DNA of 64,000 bases, from the NCBI RefSeq assembly GCF_000238775.2, contig NZ_AFEJ02000001.1, positions 62,001 to 126,000 on the forward strand. The letters run 5' to 3'. The notes below the pieces were generated by a model, which had not been told where the DNA came from, did no database searches, and saw nothing but the letters and a program-made list of their open reading frames with translations. The position numbers were made by a program, and so were the translations under genes. Below are positions 28,670 to 37,555 of the stretch, piece after piece. How positions within the stretch are numbered: position 1 is the first letter of the stretch; every line of letters begins with the position of its first letter. Origin of the DNA: Acaryochloris sp. CCMEE 5410 (GTDB lineage Bacteria > Cyanobacteriota > Cyanobacteriia > Thermosynechococcales > Thermosynechococcaceae).

Positions 28670-29841
28670 TGTTGCATTAACGAGTGATTCCCACTTTCAT
28701 CAGATAGAGATTGCTGTCTTATTTCAGCATTACTCCCTGTTTGGGGGAGTAACTTCGAGATATCGTTGTTGGGATGTCGAAAGCCAGATATCCGCTGGGC
28801 ATTAGCCAAACGATTGGCATGGCGCTTAGAGAACCAGCGATTGAACCGTTTCTCTAGATTAAAGAGCTGTTGCTCAATCCACCGGGTTACGGGTTTGCCA
28901 AGAAAAGCGAACTTTTTAGCAATGGGTCGAATTAGCACTTTGCGTCGTCGTTGTCCCAATTTCTGATACCGTTTCTGAAAATAACTGCTCTCTTGCAGCC
29001 CCCATTTTTGCTGGTAATGGAGGAGATTACTGAGTTCCCAAGCATCACTCCAGCGCAGCATAAAGTAGGGTATGTCGCTCCACTGCAAGGCCGGGGCAGG
29101 TGGATGGGTTAAGAAGGTAACGACGGAGTCTGGTTCCAGGTAAATCAGTCCACCCGCACGGGTGACCATCATGCAGAAATCGAGGTACTCTTTCGTGCAG
29201 GAAAAGCCTTCGTCTAATGGGCCAACTCGATCAAAGATAGCCGTCCGCACCAACATGGCATGAAACTCTACAAAGCCTGTCGGTTGGCGATAAAGCTGAT
29301 CGCAGACTTCGGCAAGGGGCTGATTCTGATAGGGAGTGCGTTCTTGAATTTTCCATCCCCCTGTATGGTCCAGGGTGCCAGAAGGATTGAGTTCACCTCG
29401 GGCAAAGGCACTGTAGGCAGCTGGTGCCATATAGGTGCCCCCCGCACAGTGGACGATGGTATGGACAGGGCGATACTGGCAGACTAAGGATCCGACTACA
29501 GTGGCTCCTGTTTCCTCTGTACAGTTCACTAATCTCTCCAGCCAGCCCGATGTAAAAACGACATCGTTATCAACAAAGACCACATAGGGGGTTGTGACGT
29601 ACTGGAGTCCCAAATTTCGGGCTTGATTTGGAGACAAGTAGGTCTCTGATCGAACGACTTGAAACCGGCGAAGCAGAGATTGAAATTCAAGATTCTGTCG
29701 AAGTTTATGAGGAGAGTTATTGTCTACATAAATCAACTTGAAAGGGACAAAGGTATTTTCGAAAAGGCTTTCTAGAGATTCACGGGCAAACTGAAACCGT
29801 TCTCGGGGAACGACAATTATCGTGACATTAGGGTTTGACAT
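28666..29841 (-). CDS. Glycosyltransferase family 2-like protein, paralogue of the 25.9-kb gene
   Basis: 391 aa from the ATG at 29841 (frame open to 29958 without family sequence). It shows VTIIVVPRERFQFARESLES, FKLIYVDNNSP, NQARNLGLQYV, a DND metal motif in YVVFVDNDVVF, EFHAMLVRTAIFDRVGPLDE, then the shared YFMLRWSDAW block and a basic C-terminal region. DND here against END in the paralogue suggests different donors or a diverged pair. It probably acts on a cytoplasmic lipid- or surface-linked glycan. Downstream of the ABC exporter gene by about 150 bp. Confidence 0.85.
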   Translation of the reverse strand: MSNPNVTIIVVPRERFQFARESLESLFENTFVPFKLIYVDNNSPHKLRQNLEFQSLLRRFQVVRSETYLSPNQARNLGLQYVTTPYVVFVDNDVVFTSGWLERLVNCTEETGATVVGSLVCQYRPVHTIVHCAGGTYMAPAAYSAFARGELNPSGTLDHTGGWKIQERTPYQNQPLAEVCDQLYRQPTGFVEFHAMLVRTAIFDRVGPLDEGFSCTKEYLDFCMMVTRAGGLIYLEPDSVVTFLTHPPAPALQWSDIPYFMLRWSDAWELSNLLHYQQKWGLQESSYFQKRYQKLGQRRRKVLIRPIAKKFAFLGKPVTRWIEQQLFNLEKRFNRWFSKRHANRLANAQRISGFRHPNNDISKLLPQTGSNAEIRQQSLSDESGNHSLMQH

Positions 29842-29990
29842 GGGTATAACCTTGAAATCGATGGGATGTAGCTGTTGAGGATCTCCCCTTTTGAGAGGAA
29901 GCAGTGGTAAGCGAATCGGAATTCTAATGACCCACCCCGCCCTGCGGGTATCCTTCACAGGAGGGAAGAGTTCGATTTTGACGAAAGTCT

Positions 29991-31826
29991 TTAGGCGGAG
30001 AGAGTCTTAGGGGACAGAGTTGGTTGTTCAGGGTAGATGGCTGACTGGAGTTGGAAGAGGGCTGCGTAATGTTGGCCTTGGTGCATCAGCTCCTGGTGGG
30101 TTCCTTGTTCTAGGACTTGTCCAGCTTCGACATAGAGAATTTTGTCAAAGTCTTTGGAAACACTCAGGTCATGGGTGATCAATAGGGTCGTGCTGCCTTG
30201 AGTCAGGCGTTTAAGGGCTTGATTGACGGCTTGCTCACTTTTATTGTCTAGACCCACCGTGGGTTCATCGAGAATAACGATAGGGGCTTTGCGGATGGCG
30301 GCGCGTGCGATCGCAACCCGTTGCCGCTGTCCTCCCGATAAAGTAGCTCCGCGTTCACTCATGAGGGTTTTGTAACCATTGGGTAAATCCATGATGAACT
30401 CATGGGCATTGGCCAGCTTGGCAGCCCGACGCACCTCTGCATCTGTGGCACCCAGGGAACCATAGGCAATATTGTCGCGAATTGAGGTGCCAAACAAAAT
30501 ACTGTCTTGGAGAACAATGCTGATCTGGTTCCGCAAAGAGTCCAGTTGATACCGCCGCAGATCTTGGCCATCAATCAAAATTCGGCCGGAATGGGGGTCG
30601 TAGAGACGAAGCAGTAAACTGACGAGGGTTGATTTACCACTGCCCGAGGGACCGACAAGAGCAACTCTTTGACCCGGTTTCACCTCAAAACTGAGGTTTT
30701 GGAGGGTATCCTGATTGTCTTGATAGGCAAAGCTGACATCTTCAAACTGAATAGAGCCTTGGAAAGGGGAAGCTGCGATCGCATCTTTGGCATTACGCAC
30801 TTCTGGCTCTACATTGAGTAGGTCTATAATCCGTTCTGCAGATACGATACCGCGAGAGATTTTAGCCATTTGTTTCGCCAGTTCCCGCGTGGGTTTAAAG
30901 GCCGTTTTGAGATAGGTAATAAAGACCAACAGATCCCCTGGAGACGCCTTTCCCTGCTGAACCAAATACACACCTCGCCACAATACCAATGCGGTGGCTA
31001 TGGCAACCAAGATCTCAGCCGTCCGTTTAAGGCCTGCCGAAAACTGTTGGGTGCGGGCACTTTCTTCTAAACTCTTGCGGTTGTCATGGACAAAGAGTTG
31101 CTCTAATACTCGCTCTAAGGATAGGGCCTGGACAACCTTGATGGCACCAATGGACTCTGCAGCCGTTGCTGCCATTGCACTTTCACGACGACGTTGCCGC
31201 TGGGAAATTTTGCGAATGCGCTGAGTAATACTGACCGTTGAGAACATAAAAACCGGCAGCACCGCCAAGGCAATTAACGCCAATTCCCAATCCATCCAGA
31301 ACATCACCCCAACCATGCAGAATAGGGTAAAAATATTGATGAGTAAGGGCAGGGCATGGTTGATAATCACATCCCGTAGGCGATCCATATCGCTGGTGAT
31401 GCGGGTGAGTAAGTCTCCACTTTTAGCTTGGTAATGAAAGGCTAAGGATAGCCTTTGGAGATGACGATAGAGCTGACTGCGAATATCAGAAATCATTCGG
31501 CTCGCGGCTACTGATAGACTGACCAAGCTGATATAGGCAGACATGGCACTCAGTCCTGCCACTCCAACAATCGACAAGGCCAAAATCAAAATCAAAACGG
31601 AGGGATTAACCTCTCCCAGAACAGGAAGGTCCGTACTATTGGCATCGGGAAGCAATACATAGTCAAAGATCAGCTTGAGGGGCCAGGGACTGAGTAGGCG
31701 GGCCAACACCTCGATCACTAAACCGATAATGGCAACTGAAAGTAGGGCTTTTTCTTGACGGATCTGGGGCCAAAACTGGTGAATCACTTTGCCCAGACCT
31801 GGAAATATTTGGATAGGTTGAGTCAT
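29991..31826 (-). CDS. ABC exporter, fused membrane and ATPase domains (MsbA/PglK-like)
   Basis: 611 aa half-transporter acting as a homodimer. N-terminal six-helix domain (about 25-310), then a nucleotide-binding domain with Walker A GPSGSGKST, Q loop, signature LSGGQRQRVAIARA, Walker B IVILDEP and the H loop LLITHDLS. The family exports lipids, lipid-linked oligosaccharides or peptides. Embedded in a glycosyltransferase cluster, a lipid-linked glycan is the likeliest cargo (inference from context). It follows the GT4 gene by 49 bp. Confidence 0.9.
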   Translation of the reverse strand: MTQPIQIFPGLGKVIHQFWPQIRQEKALLSVAIIGLVIEVLARLLSPWPLKLIFDYVLLPDANSTDLPVLGEVNPSVLILILALSIVGVAGLSAMSAYISLVSLSVAASRMISDIRSQLYRHLQRLSLAFHYQAKSGDLLTRITSDMDRLRDVIINHALPLLINIFTLFCMVGVMFWMDWELALIALAVLPVFMFSTVSITQRIRKISQRQRRRESAMAATAAESIGAIKVVQALSLERVLEQLFVHDNRKSLEESARTQQFSAGLKRTAEILVAIATALVLWRGVYLVQQGKASPGDLLVFITYLKTAFKPTRELAKQMAKISRGIVSAERIIDLLNVEPEVRNAKDAIAASPFQGSIQFEDVSFAYQDNQDTLQNLSFEVKPGQRVALVGPSGSGKSTLVSLLLRLYDPHSGRILIDGQDLRRYQLDSLRNQISIVLQDSILFGTSIRDNIAYGSLGATDAEVRRAAKLANAHEFIMDLPNGYKTLMSERGATLSGGQRQRVAIARAAIRKAPIVILDEPTVGLDNKSEQAVNQALKRLTQGSTTLLITHDLSVSKDFDKILYVEAGQVLEQGTHQELMHQGQHYAALFQLQSAIYPEQPTLSPKTLSA

Positions 31827-31875
31827 ACTGGCTCACTCCGAACGGTTGTGGCGGAAGGGGGATGGAATAGGCACC

Positions 31876-33093
31876 TTAGACGAGTGAAAGCGTTTTAGGC
31901 GCAGCAGTCCCCAAAACTTGTTCGTAGACTTGTTGCCATTGACGTTGTTCAACCGATGGGGCCATTTTCTGGAGGACGGTTTCCCTCGCAGCTAATCCGA
32001 GTCGTTCGCGGAGTTGGGGCTGGGTTATCAGAGATTGCAGGGCTTGGGCTAACGCATCGCTATCAGCTGGACTGACCACCAAACCATTAACGTTATCTTC
32101 CAGAATTTCGCCAATGGCATCGACGTGGGTTCCAACCACTGCTTTAGCCGCTAGCATCGCTTCTAATAAGGCATTGGGGCAGCCATCATGCAAGGATGGT
32201 ATAGAAAAAATATCCATATAAGGCAGATAGGCTAAGGCTTCTTTACGGCTAACTTTGCCAGTAATCACAATCTGCTCGGCTAATCCGCTGTCCTCAATCA
32301 CTTGCAGCCAATATTCACGCTCTTTGGCAACGAAATCACCCACAAATAGCAGGGTTGATGGGGTTTTGAGTGCTAGAGATTGGCAGGCATCTAGCAAATA
32401 TTCCAAACCTTTCTTGTCCCGGAAACTGCCAACAGAGCCAATGACGGTTCCCTGCAGTTTGTTGGCTAGTGCGGGCTGAGATAAATTGCTGAAATCGAGA
32501 GGTGCGATCGCATTCCAAAACGCCGATGATTTAGCCCGAATACTAGGGACTAAAGCGCAAGCCCGCTGCATTAAATCTCTGCTCACAAAGGTGGTCCAAG
32601 CAGAATTTTCTAGAGTCCATGTAATTTGGCTGAACTGTTGAGGACTAAAGGCATGCTTGTGCAGATCCGCGCCTCGCACGCTGTTAATAACAGGAATTCC
32701 GGCCTCTTGTCCTAATAACGTCGTTAGGAACCCCATTTCGTTAATAAAAAAGGCATGGAGGGCATCAAACTGATATTGCCGCTGCAACAGCTGAAGCTGT
32801 CCGTATAGATCGCAGAAATAGTCTTGTTCCTTCGCCTGGGTTGACCGGACAGCGGGCTGCAAGCGGTGAACAGTCACCCCATCTTGCTGAGTGGTTCGAC
32901 AGCTAGGACGTTGGAATTCTCCCGCTGCAGCTTGGGCACGCTGTTCGCGGAATACAGCCCGAAAAACTGCAACATGGACGTCAAATCCCAGCTCGATCAA
33001 CATATGGGAAATGCGTAGAACTGACTCGCCCACACCGCCAATATCAGGTGGGAATTCCAGAGCAGTGATACAAATCTTGCGTTTCATAATCAT
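31876..33093 (-). CDS. Glycosyltransferase family 4
   Basis: 405 aa GT-B retaining transferase. N-terminal acceptor domain with the glycine loop PPDIGGVGESVLRI; C-terminal donor domain with IGSVGSFRDKKGLEYLLDAC and the E-x7-E signature around SLHDGCPNALLEAMLAAKAV. Sugar and acceptor unknown. Two ATGs are available. The second (33087) has better spacing (9 bases) from AGGAG; the first (33093) has only 3. It follows the COG4671-like gene by about 20 bp, so it is co-transcribed. Confidence 0.9.
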   Translation of the reverse strand: MIMKRKICITALEFPPDIGGVGESVLRISHMLIELGFDVHVAVFRAVFREQRAQAAAGEFQRPSCRTTQQDGVTVHRLQPAVRSTQAKEQDYFCDLYGQLQLLQRQYQFDALHAFFINEMGFLTTLLGQEAGIPVINSVRGADLHKHAFSPQQFSQITWTLENSAWTTFVSRDLMQRACALVPSIRAKSSAFWNAIAPLDFSNLSQPALANKLQGTVIGSVGSFRDKKGLEYLLDACQSLALKTPSTLLFVGDFVAKEREYWLQVIEDSGLAEQIVITGKVSRKEALAYLPYMDIFSIPSLHDGCPNALLEAMLAAKAVVGTHVDAIGEILEDNVNGLVVSPADSDALAQALQSLITQPQLRERLGLAARETVLQKMAPSVEQRQWQQVYEQVLGTAAPKTLSLV

Positions 33094-33112
33094 GTTCTCC
33101 TAACGGGTCTAT

Positions 33113-34279
33113 TTACCGAGCAAGGGCAACCGTCTGATTACAAAGCTGGCGCAAGCGCTTGGCCGTGTTTTCAGAACCCTTGAGATTAATGGCATGAGAT
33201 GGCTTAGCCGTATGTAAGTGTTGGAGGATGGAATGGGCCAAAGCTGAGGGGGAAAGCTGGTCAGGGGACAACACATCAACGGCCCCCAGTTGGGCCAGTC
33301 GGGAGGCCCGAAGCCATTGCTCATCCGCTTGGTCTGGGGAAGGGGAAGGCAGGATCAGAGACCGAACCTGGGTACTCAACACATTCATGGTGGTGTTGTA
33401 TCCCCCCAAGCTGATAGATAGATCGGCCCCATAGAGGTAATCCATTAAATTCGGAGTAAACCGTTGCAGGGTGATGTTGGGCTGAGAAGAGGTTAAAGTC
33501 TTAAGGGAATGGAACTCCGACTCCGACATAAATGGGCCGGCAAAAGCATAGATCCGATGAGGAATAGTCTGGTGCAGAAGGGGACCCACCTCACCAATAG
33601 CCTTTAGCAAAGAATAACCGTATCGCCCTCCTCCCACGCTGGCGACAATCCGAGGGGACTTTAGATCCTGTTGCACAGACGAAGTGGCTAGAGATTGGGC
33701 GACATACCCGGTGTAAAAGACTTCGCAAGTCAGGGCATGGGCGGAGGGGAAGCAAGTGTCTAGGGATTGGAGATTGCGATCGCAATGGCAAAGCACTAAA
33801 TCATAGAACTGCCGAATTTGATCTAGAATCCGAGTCTGCTTTCGAGCCAACCCCTTTTCACTCATGGATTGGGTCATGATCAGATCTCTGAGACTGCAGA
33901 CCACTTTGACTTGAGCTGCTTTAGCGCGCTCTAGTAAGGGCAGCAATTCGAACGCCATCTTGTACTTACTAAAGGGGAAGCACTCAGTAATCACACAGTC
34001 CGGCTGGAATTGTTCGAATAGGCCAAGAAGTCTTTGTCGACGAGCGATCTTTACTGATTCAACTGATTGATTCAGGGCAATCAATTCACCTGCTTCTTCC
34101 CAAAGAGCAGGGAGATAGACCACCTCCACGCCATCAGGAATTTCAAACTGATCAATGGGCTCTCCACCAATCACCAGACAAACCTGAAAGCCTGGAACTA
34201 AACTACGAATAATTTCAGTACTGCGGACTAGGTGGCCCATTCCGGCCAAATACTGGCAGTAAAATAAGATCTTCTTCAT
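33113..34279 (-). CDS. MurG/COG4671-like GT-B glycosyltransferase, copy 3
   Basis: 388 aa. N-terminal ILFYCQYLAGMGHLVRSTEI (nucleotide-sugar-enzyme GHLxR loop), VVCSLRDLIMTQ, then the donor domain with VASVGGGRYGYSLL and the signature DLSISLGGYNTTMNVLST. Predicted inverting transferase using a UDP-sugar at the cytoplasmic membrane face. One of three tandem paralogues; closest to the next gene upstream (shared FPFxxxxxxFELxPL, TGYVAQ, GYNTTMN). It follows that gene by 17 bp. Confidence 0.82.
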   Translation of the reverse strand: MKKILFYCQYLAGMGHLVRSTEIIRSLVPGFQVCLVIGGEPIDQFEIPDGVEVVYLPALWEEAGELIALNQSVESVKIARRQRLLGLFEQFQPDCVITECFPFSKYKMAFELLPLLERAKAAQVKVVCSLRDLIMTQSMSEKGLARKQTRILDQIRQFYDLVLCHCDRNLQSLDTCFPSAHALTCEVFYTGYVAQSLATSSVQQDLKSPRIVASVGGGRYGYSLLKAIGEVGPLLHQTIPHRIYAFAGPFMSESEFHSLKTLTSSQPNITLQRFTPNLMDYLYGADLSISLGGYNTTMNVLSTQVRSLILPSPSPDQADEQWLRASRLAQLGAVDVLSPDQLSPSALAHSILQHLHTAKPSHAINLKGSENTAKRLRQLCNQTVALAR

Positions 34280-34296
34280 CTGACTTCCTCAGGCGA

Positions 34297-35481
34297 TTAA
34301 GCCGCGACAGCGGGATGGTTGTCATAAGCAAGGGATCGTACTTGCTGAGCCGTTTTCTGTACCCCATCCAGATCAAATCGAGTGGATTGAGGCTTTGAAT
34401 TCAGAGCTCTTTCTACCCGTTGAGCTAGACGTTCAGGGGCTACATCAACTTTTTGCAGCATCTGAGCCACCCCAAGCTCGTCTAATCGGCGGACTCGTAT
34501 CGTTTGTTCTTGATCGTCGTTGCCTGTAAAGGGCAACATTAAGGCATTCACCCCCGTGGTCAAAATATTCATCGTGGTGTTGTACCCCGACATGCTGACT
34601 GAGAGATCCGCCTGCTCCATATAGGCGAGTAGGTTGGGAGTATAGCGGTGAATATGTAGGTTATGACAGTCTCGGCCTGCCTGTTTTAATTGCCAAAACA
34701 CTGACTCAGGAATAAAAGGTCCCGCAAACATCTGAATATGGTGGGGAATGCGCGTTGACAAGTATTCCGCTGCACCGACCATTCCCCTCAGCAACTCATG
34801 CCCAAATCGACCACCCCCCACACTGACGAGTATCATGGGAGACTGTCGGCTCAAGGCCCATCGATCCACCAATGTCAGTCGATTATTTTCGGGTTGTTGG
34901 GCCACATAACCCGTATAGTGAACCTCACAATTGAGATCCTCAACCCGAGAGAAGCTGTCTTCCAGGGGATGTAAACTGGGGTCTCCATGAATCAGCAACT
35001 GATCAAAGTATTGATTCATCAGTCGGCAAATTTTAGCTTCATGGCGGGCTTGGTCTTGCTTGGTCACCACGATATCGCGCAGACTGCAGACCACTTTGGT
35101 GCCATTGGCCTTAGCAGCTTCCATTAGCGGAATCAACTCAAAAGAAAACCGCCGTCGGCCAAAGGGGAAGAGTTCCACCATCAGCACATCAGGTTGAAAA
35201 GTTGCTATTTGGTTAAGAAGTAAGTGTTTACGAGTTTCCTGAACAACTTCCAAGCTCACGGATTGATCCACCGGACGCAACTCACGAAACTCGATGTCGG
35301 TCTTGATTGCTGGCAAATTGACAACAGTGACGCCATTGGGAACCTGGTAATTCTGAATCACTTCCCCCCCATTGATAAAGCAAATCTCAAAGTCTTCCAC
35401 TAGGCCCCGCACAATTTCCATGCTGCGGATCAGGTGACCCATGCCTAGAATGTGTTGGCAATAAAACATCAATTTTTTCAT
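34297..35481 (-). CDS. MurG/COG4671-like GT-B glycosyltransferase, copy 2
   Basis: 394 aa with the same architecture as its neighbours: LMFYCQHILGMGHLIRSMEI, VVCSLRDIVVTKQDQ, VHYTGYVAQ, LVSVGGGRFGHELL and DLSVSMSGYNTTMNILTTG, then ERLAQRVERAL. The first Gly of the GGYNT motif is Ser here, which may be neutral. It lies 41 bp after copy 1 and 17 bp before copy 3. Triplication suggests successive additions of similar sugars or dosage; which one is not visible. Confidence 0.82.
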   Translation of the reverse strand: MKKLMFYCQHILGMGHLIRSMEIVRGLVEDFEICFINGGEVIQNYQVPNGVTVVNLPAIKTDIEFRELRPVDQSVSLEVVQETRKHLLLNQIATFQPDVLMVELFPFGRRRFSFELIPLMEAAKANGTKVVCSLRDIVVTKQDQARHEAKICRLMNQYFDQLLIHGDPSLHPLEDSFSRVEDLNCEVHYTGYVAQQPENNRLTLVDRWALSRQSPMILVSVGGGRFGHELLRGMVGAAEYLSTRIPHHIQMFAGPFIPESVFWQLKQAGRDCHNLHIHRYTPNLLAYMEQADLSVSMSGYNTTMNILTTGVNALMLPFTGNDDQEQTIRVRRLDELGVAQMLQKVDVAPERLAQRVERALNSKPQSTRFDLDGVQKTAQQVRSLAYDNHPAVAA

Positions 35482-35522
35482 AACTAATATCCAGAATTTG
35501 AATTACAGAAAAGTAGCTGCCC

Positions 35523-36722
35523 TTAAGCCAAAGCCGGTTCTCGAGCAGGGGGGCGAAGGAACAAGTTGGATAACTGATTCGCAATATTTGGTAGACCCTT
35601 GAAATCGAGTTCTAAAGAAGGGGTTGCTCGATCCTCTAGTTGGGCGATGACCGCTTGCATTAAGGTCTTAGGCTGAAGATGATTGGGGTGAATCGCCCGA
35701 ATCAATCCGTTGTGCATAAACCGTTCTGCCCGAATCAGCTGTTCCTGGGAAGGGGTAATTCGAGGAACCACAACTGTACGTTTGTCCAGAGCTAAGATTT
35801 CAGTCAGGGTGTTGTATCCTCCCATAGAGACAACAGCATCAGCAGCATCTAAATAACCAATTAGATTGTCCGTAAATGCTTGAACTTCGACACCAGAAAA
35901 TTGCAAGGCTTGTGTTTGGATATCCTGCTGCTGGGATAAGGGCATCTCTGGACCGCAGAGAATAACGCTTCGAACCTTCACCTGATTTGGAAGGTATTTC
36001 AATCCTGCGAGGTAAGCTTTCACCAAGGGATAACCATCTTCTCCTCCACCTGGAGTCACTACCACCAACTTCTCTGAAGGCTTTATCCGCAGGAACCAGC
36101 GCAGTTCCATTCGATTGAGCCCTTGAGGCGATTTACGAATATAGCCGCAATAGTGAACCTTTTTCACAATCGGTAATGGGAATTGGTACTCTTGAGCAAC
36201 ATCAAATAACTCGGCCATTCCCACCACTAGGACTTGGTCATACCAGGATTGGATCGCCTGGTAATATCCCTGTCGTTTCCATTCGCCAATTGTTTTTGCA
36301 GGACTATCCAGAATATCTCTAAGGAGTAGTACTTTTTGGGTTTTTGGCTGGTGAGTTTCAAGATGTTCTAGGGTGCTCAGTAACTCCTTTTGAATCCCAT
36401 AGGGCTTTTTGTCAACAAGCAACACATCTGGTTTGAAGTGCAGCGCTGCTGAATGAATTAAGTGGGAACGCCACTTTAGAGTTTCTTCTAACTCAGTTCC
36501 CAAGTATTTTGCGAATAAAGTTCCTGACTGTCCTCGATTAAGGCAAGGAAGTTTGATGTAATCCAAGCCTTTAGGTAGCCGAAAGGCTTGCAGCATCGGT
36601 GAACCAGACACCAGTAAAATCGATAGGTCTGTTTGGTCCTTCAGCAGGTATTCACAGATAGAAAGCATTCTGCGGAGATTGCCAAGACCGAATGCGTCAT
36701 GAGAGTAAACCATCAGTCTCAT
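35523..36722 (-). CDS. MurG/COG4671-like GT-B glycosyltransferase, copy 1
   Basis: 399 aa, the most diverged of the three: MVYSHDAFGLGNLRRMLSIC in place of the GMGHLxR loop, VLLLRDILDSP, VHYCGYIRKSP, VVTPGGGEDGYPLV and AVVSMGGYNTLTEILAL. Likely a glycosyltransferase with a different donor or acceptor. It is the first intact gene of the run that continues through copies 2 and 3, GT4 and the ABC exporter, all with short gaps. About 45 bp upstream ends the 32-codon remnant of a UDP-glucose dehydrogenase gene, and further up lies the 14-bp repeat array. Confidence 0.82.
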   Translation of the reverse strand: MRLMVYSHDAFGLGNLRRMLSICEYLLKDQTDLSILLVSGSPMLQAFRLPKGLDYIKLPCLNRGQSGTLFAKYLGTELEETLKWRSHLIHSAALHFKPDVLLVDKKPYGIQKELLSTLEHLETHQPKTQKVLLLRDILDSPAKTIGEWKRQGYYQAIQSWYDQVLVVGMAELFDVAQEYQFPLPIVKKVHYCGYIRKSPQGLNRMELRWFLRIKPSEKLVVVTPGGGEDGYPLVKAYLAGLKYLPNQVKVRSVILCGPEMPLSQQQDIQTQALQFSGVEVQAFTDNLIGYLDAADAVVSMGGYNTLTEILALDKRTVVVPRITPSQEQLIRAERFMHNGLIRAIHPNHLQPKTLMQAVIAQLEDRATPSLELDFKGLPNIANQLSNLFLRPPAREPALA

Positions 36723-36768
36723 TGAACGGTCCTCAAAGAATTAGGTCAGTCGATGCAAGGGAATATAG

Positions 36769-36867
36769 TTAAATTGTTTGAAGTTGACGGTCTGATTTAA
36801 CCTTTGGTAGGGCTGGAGTTGGACGCCCTATTCCCACATATCCAGTACCGATTACACAAACTTTCAT
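36769..36867 (-). pseudogene. N-terminal remnant of a UDP-glucose 6-dehydrogenase gene
   Basis: The 32-codon frame begins MKVCVIGTGYVG, the Rossmann start of UDP-glucose/GDP-mannose dehydrogenases, then switches to unrelated sequence (IGRPTPALPK) and stops. AGGAGAGG sits 10 bases ahead of the ATG, so the original translation signal is preserved. The simplest reading is a deletion that removed the rest of the gene and joined its leader to the GT-B cluster. The short peptide may still be translated as a leader. The identification rests on only 12 residues, though these are distinctive. Confidence 0.6.
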
Positions 36868-36945
36868 AAATAATGAACCTCTCCTAACTGCGCTGCTCAG
36901 TTATCTACACCCTGACAAGGAGGAGTTAAGGTTCAATGAAACTAA

Positions 36946-36995
36946 TGTGAGAAAGGGTTCATGAGAACAGTTTCATGAGAAAGCTTTCATAGAAA
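36946..36995 (-). promoter_or_regulatory. Four in-phase 14-bp repeats (CATGAGAA type) upstream of the GT-B cluster
   Basis: Units begin at 36946 (TGTGAGAA), 36960 (CATGAGAA), 36974 (CATGAGAA) and 36988 (CATAGAAA), exactly 14 bp apart; the last three are preceded by TT or TTT. They lie 79-128 bp upstream of the ugd-remnant ATG, where an activator would bind. Tandem repeats of this kind are typical of cooperative binding by OmpR-type dimers (which usually use 10-11 bp periods, so 14 is unusual). The receiver gene just upstream carries the same octamer in its own promoter region. Confidence 0.55.
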
Positions 36996-37073
36996 GCGTT
37001 TTAAGGGTTGGGTAATACAGCAACACCTCAACGTCTCACTGTTTTGAAGAACAAGAATAGATTGACAGATTTA

Positions 37074-37427
37074 TTAATCGGTGAGATGTCGCTGAATCGT
37101 TTCTATTAATTCAGAGAATTGAAATGGCTTACTGATAAAATCTGTGGCTCCAGAAGCCAAAGCCAACTCATCTTGATCCACAAAAGCAGTAATTACAATA
37201 ATCGGAACCTTTAATCCCCGTTGGCGTAAGGTTTGGAGTACAGTCCAACCACTGATAACAGGTAGTCCCAAATCCAACAACACAACATCAAACGCTTCCA
37301 GGTTGGCTTGGTCCAATGCCTGCTGACCATCAGTCACCAATGTCGATTGATAGCCATGCTTGAGTAGTCCCTTTTCTACGAAACGGGCTATGCGCTCTTC
37401 ATCTTCAACCAGGAGAACCCGCTTCAT
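37074..37427 (-). CDS. Receiver-only response regulator
   Basis: 117 aa, a single CheY-like domain: LLVEDEERIARFVEKGLLKH, phospho-acceptor Asp52 in LLDLGLP, VIVITAF and SKPFQFSELIE with the conserved Lys. No output domain. It is clearly a paralogue of the receiver of the next gene upstream (EDE-RIA-F-EKGL--HGY, Asp52, LDLGLP), so it probably arose by duplication with loss of the DNA-binding half. It could act as a phosphate sink, a competitor, or a relay for a kinase. Start at 37427; the frame is open 17 codons further without receiver sequence. Confidence 0.88.
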   Translation of the reverse strand: MKRVLLVEDEERIARFVEKGLLKHGYQSTLVTDGQQALDQANLEAFDVVLLDLGLPVISGWTVLQTLRQRGLKVPIIVITAFVDQDELALASGATDFISKPFQFSELIETIQRHLTD

Positions 37428-37524
37428 ATGGAATAGAAGTGATGCGTCAGTACCAATACTCCCTTTAGGCCGAAGCACTACAAAGTGTATTTATATGAAG
37501 CTAGCTCAAACAGCCCTTAAGGAA

Positions 37525-37542
37525 CATGAGAATCTTCTCATG
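37525..37542. promoter_or_regulatory. Perfect palindrome CATGAGAA-TC-TTCTCATG
   Basis: Eight-base arms, exactly complementary, with a 2-base spacer, located 98 bp upstream of the receiver-only gene and between it and the OmpR-type gene stop. The arm is the same octamer that forms the tandem array at 36960-36995 and the site at 27170. It fits a dimer operator, possibly autoregulation by the neighbouring OmpR-type regulator (inference). Confidence 0.5.
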
Positions 37543-37555
37543 CAGTAAGTTGACT

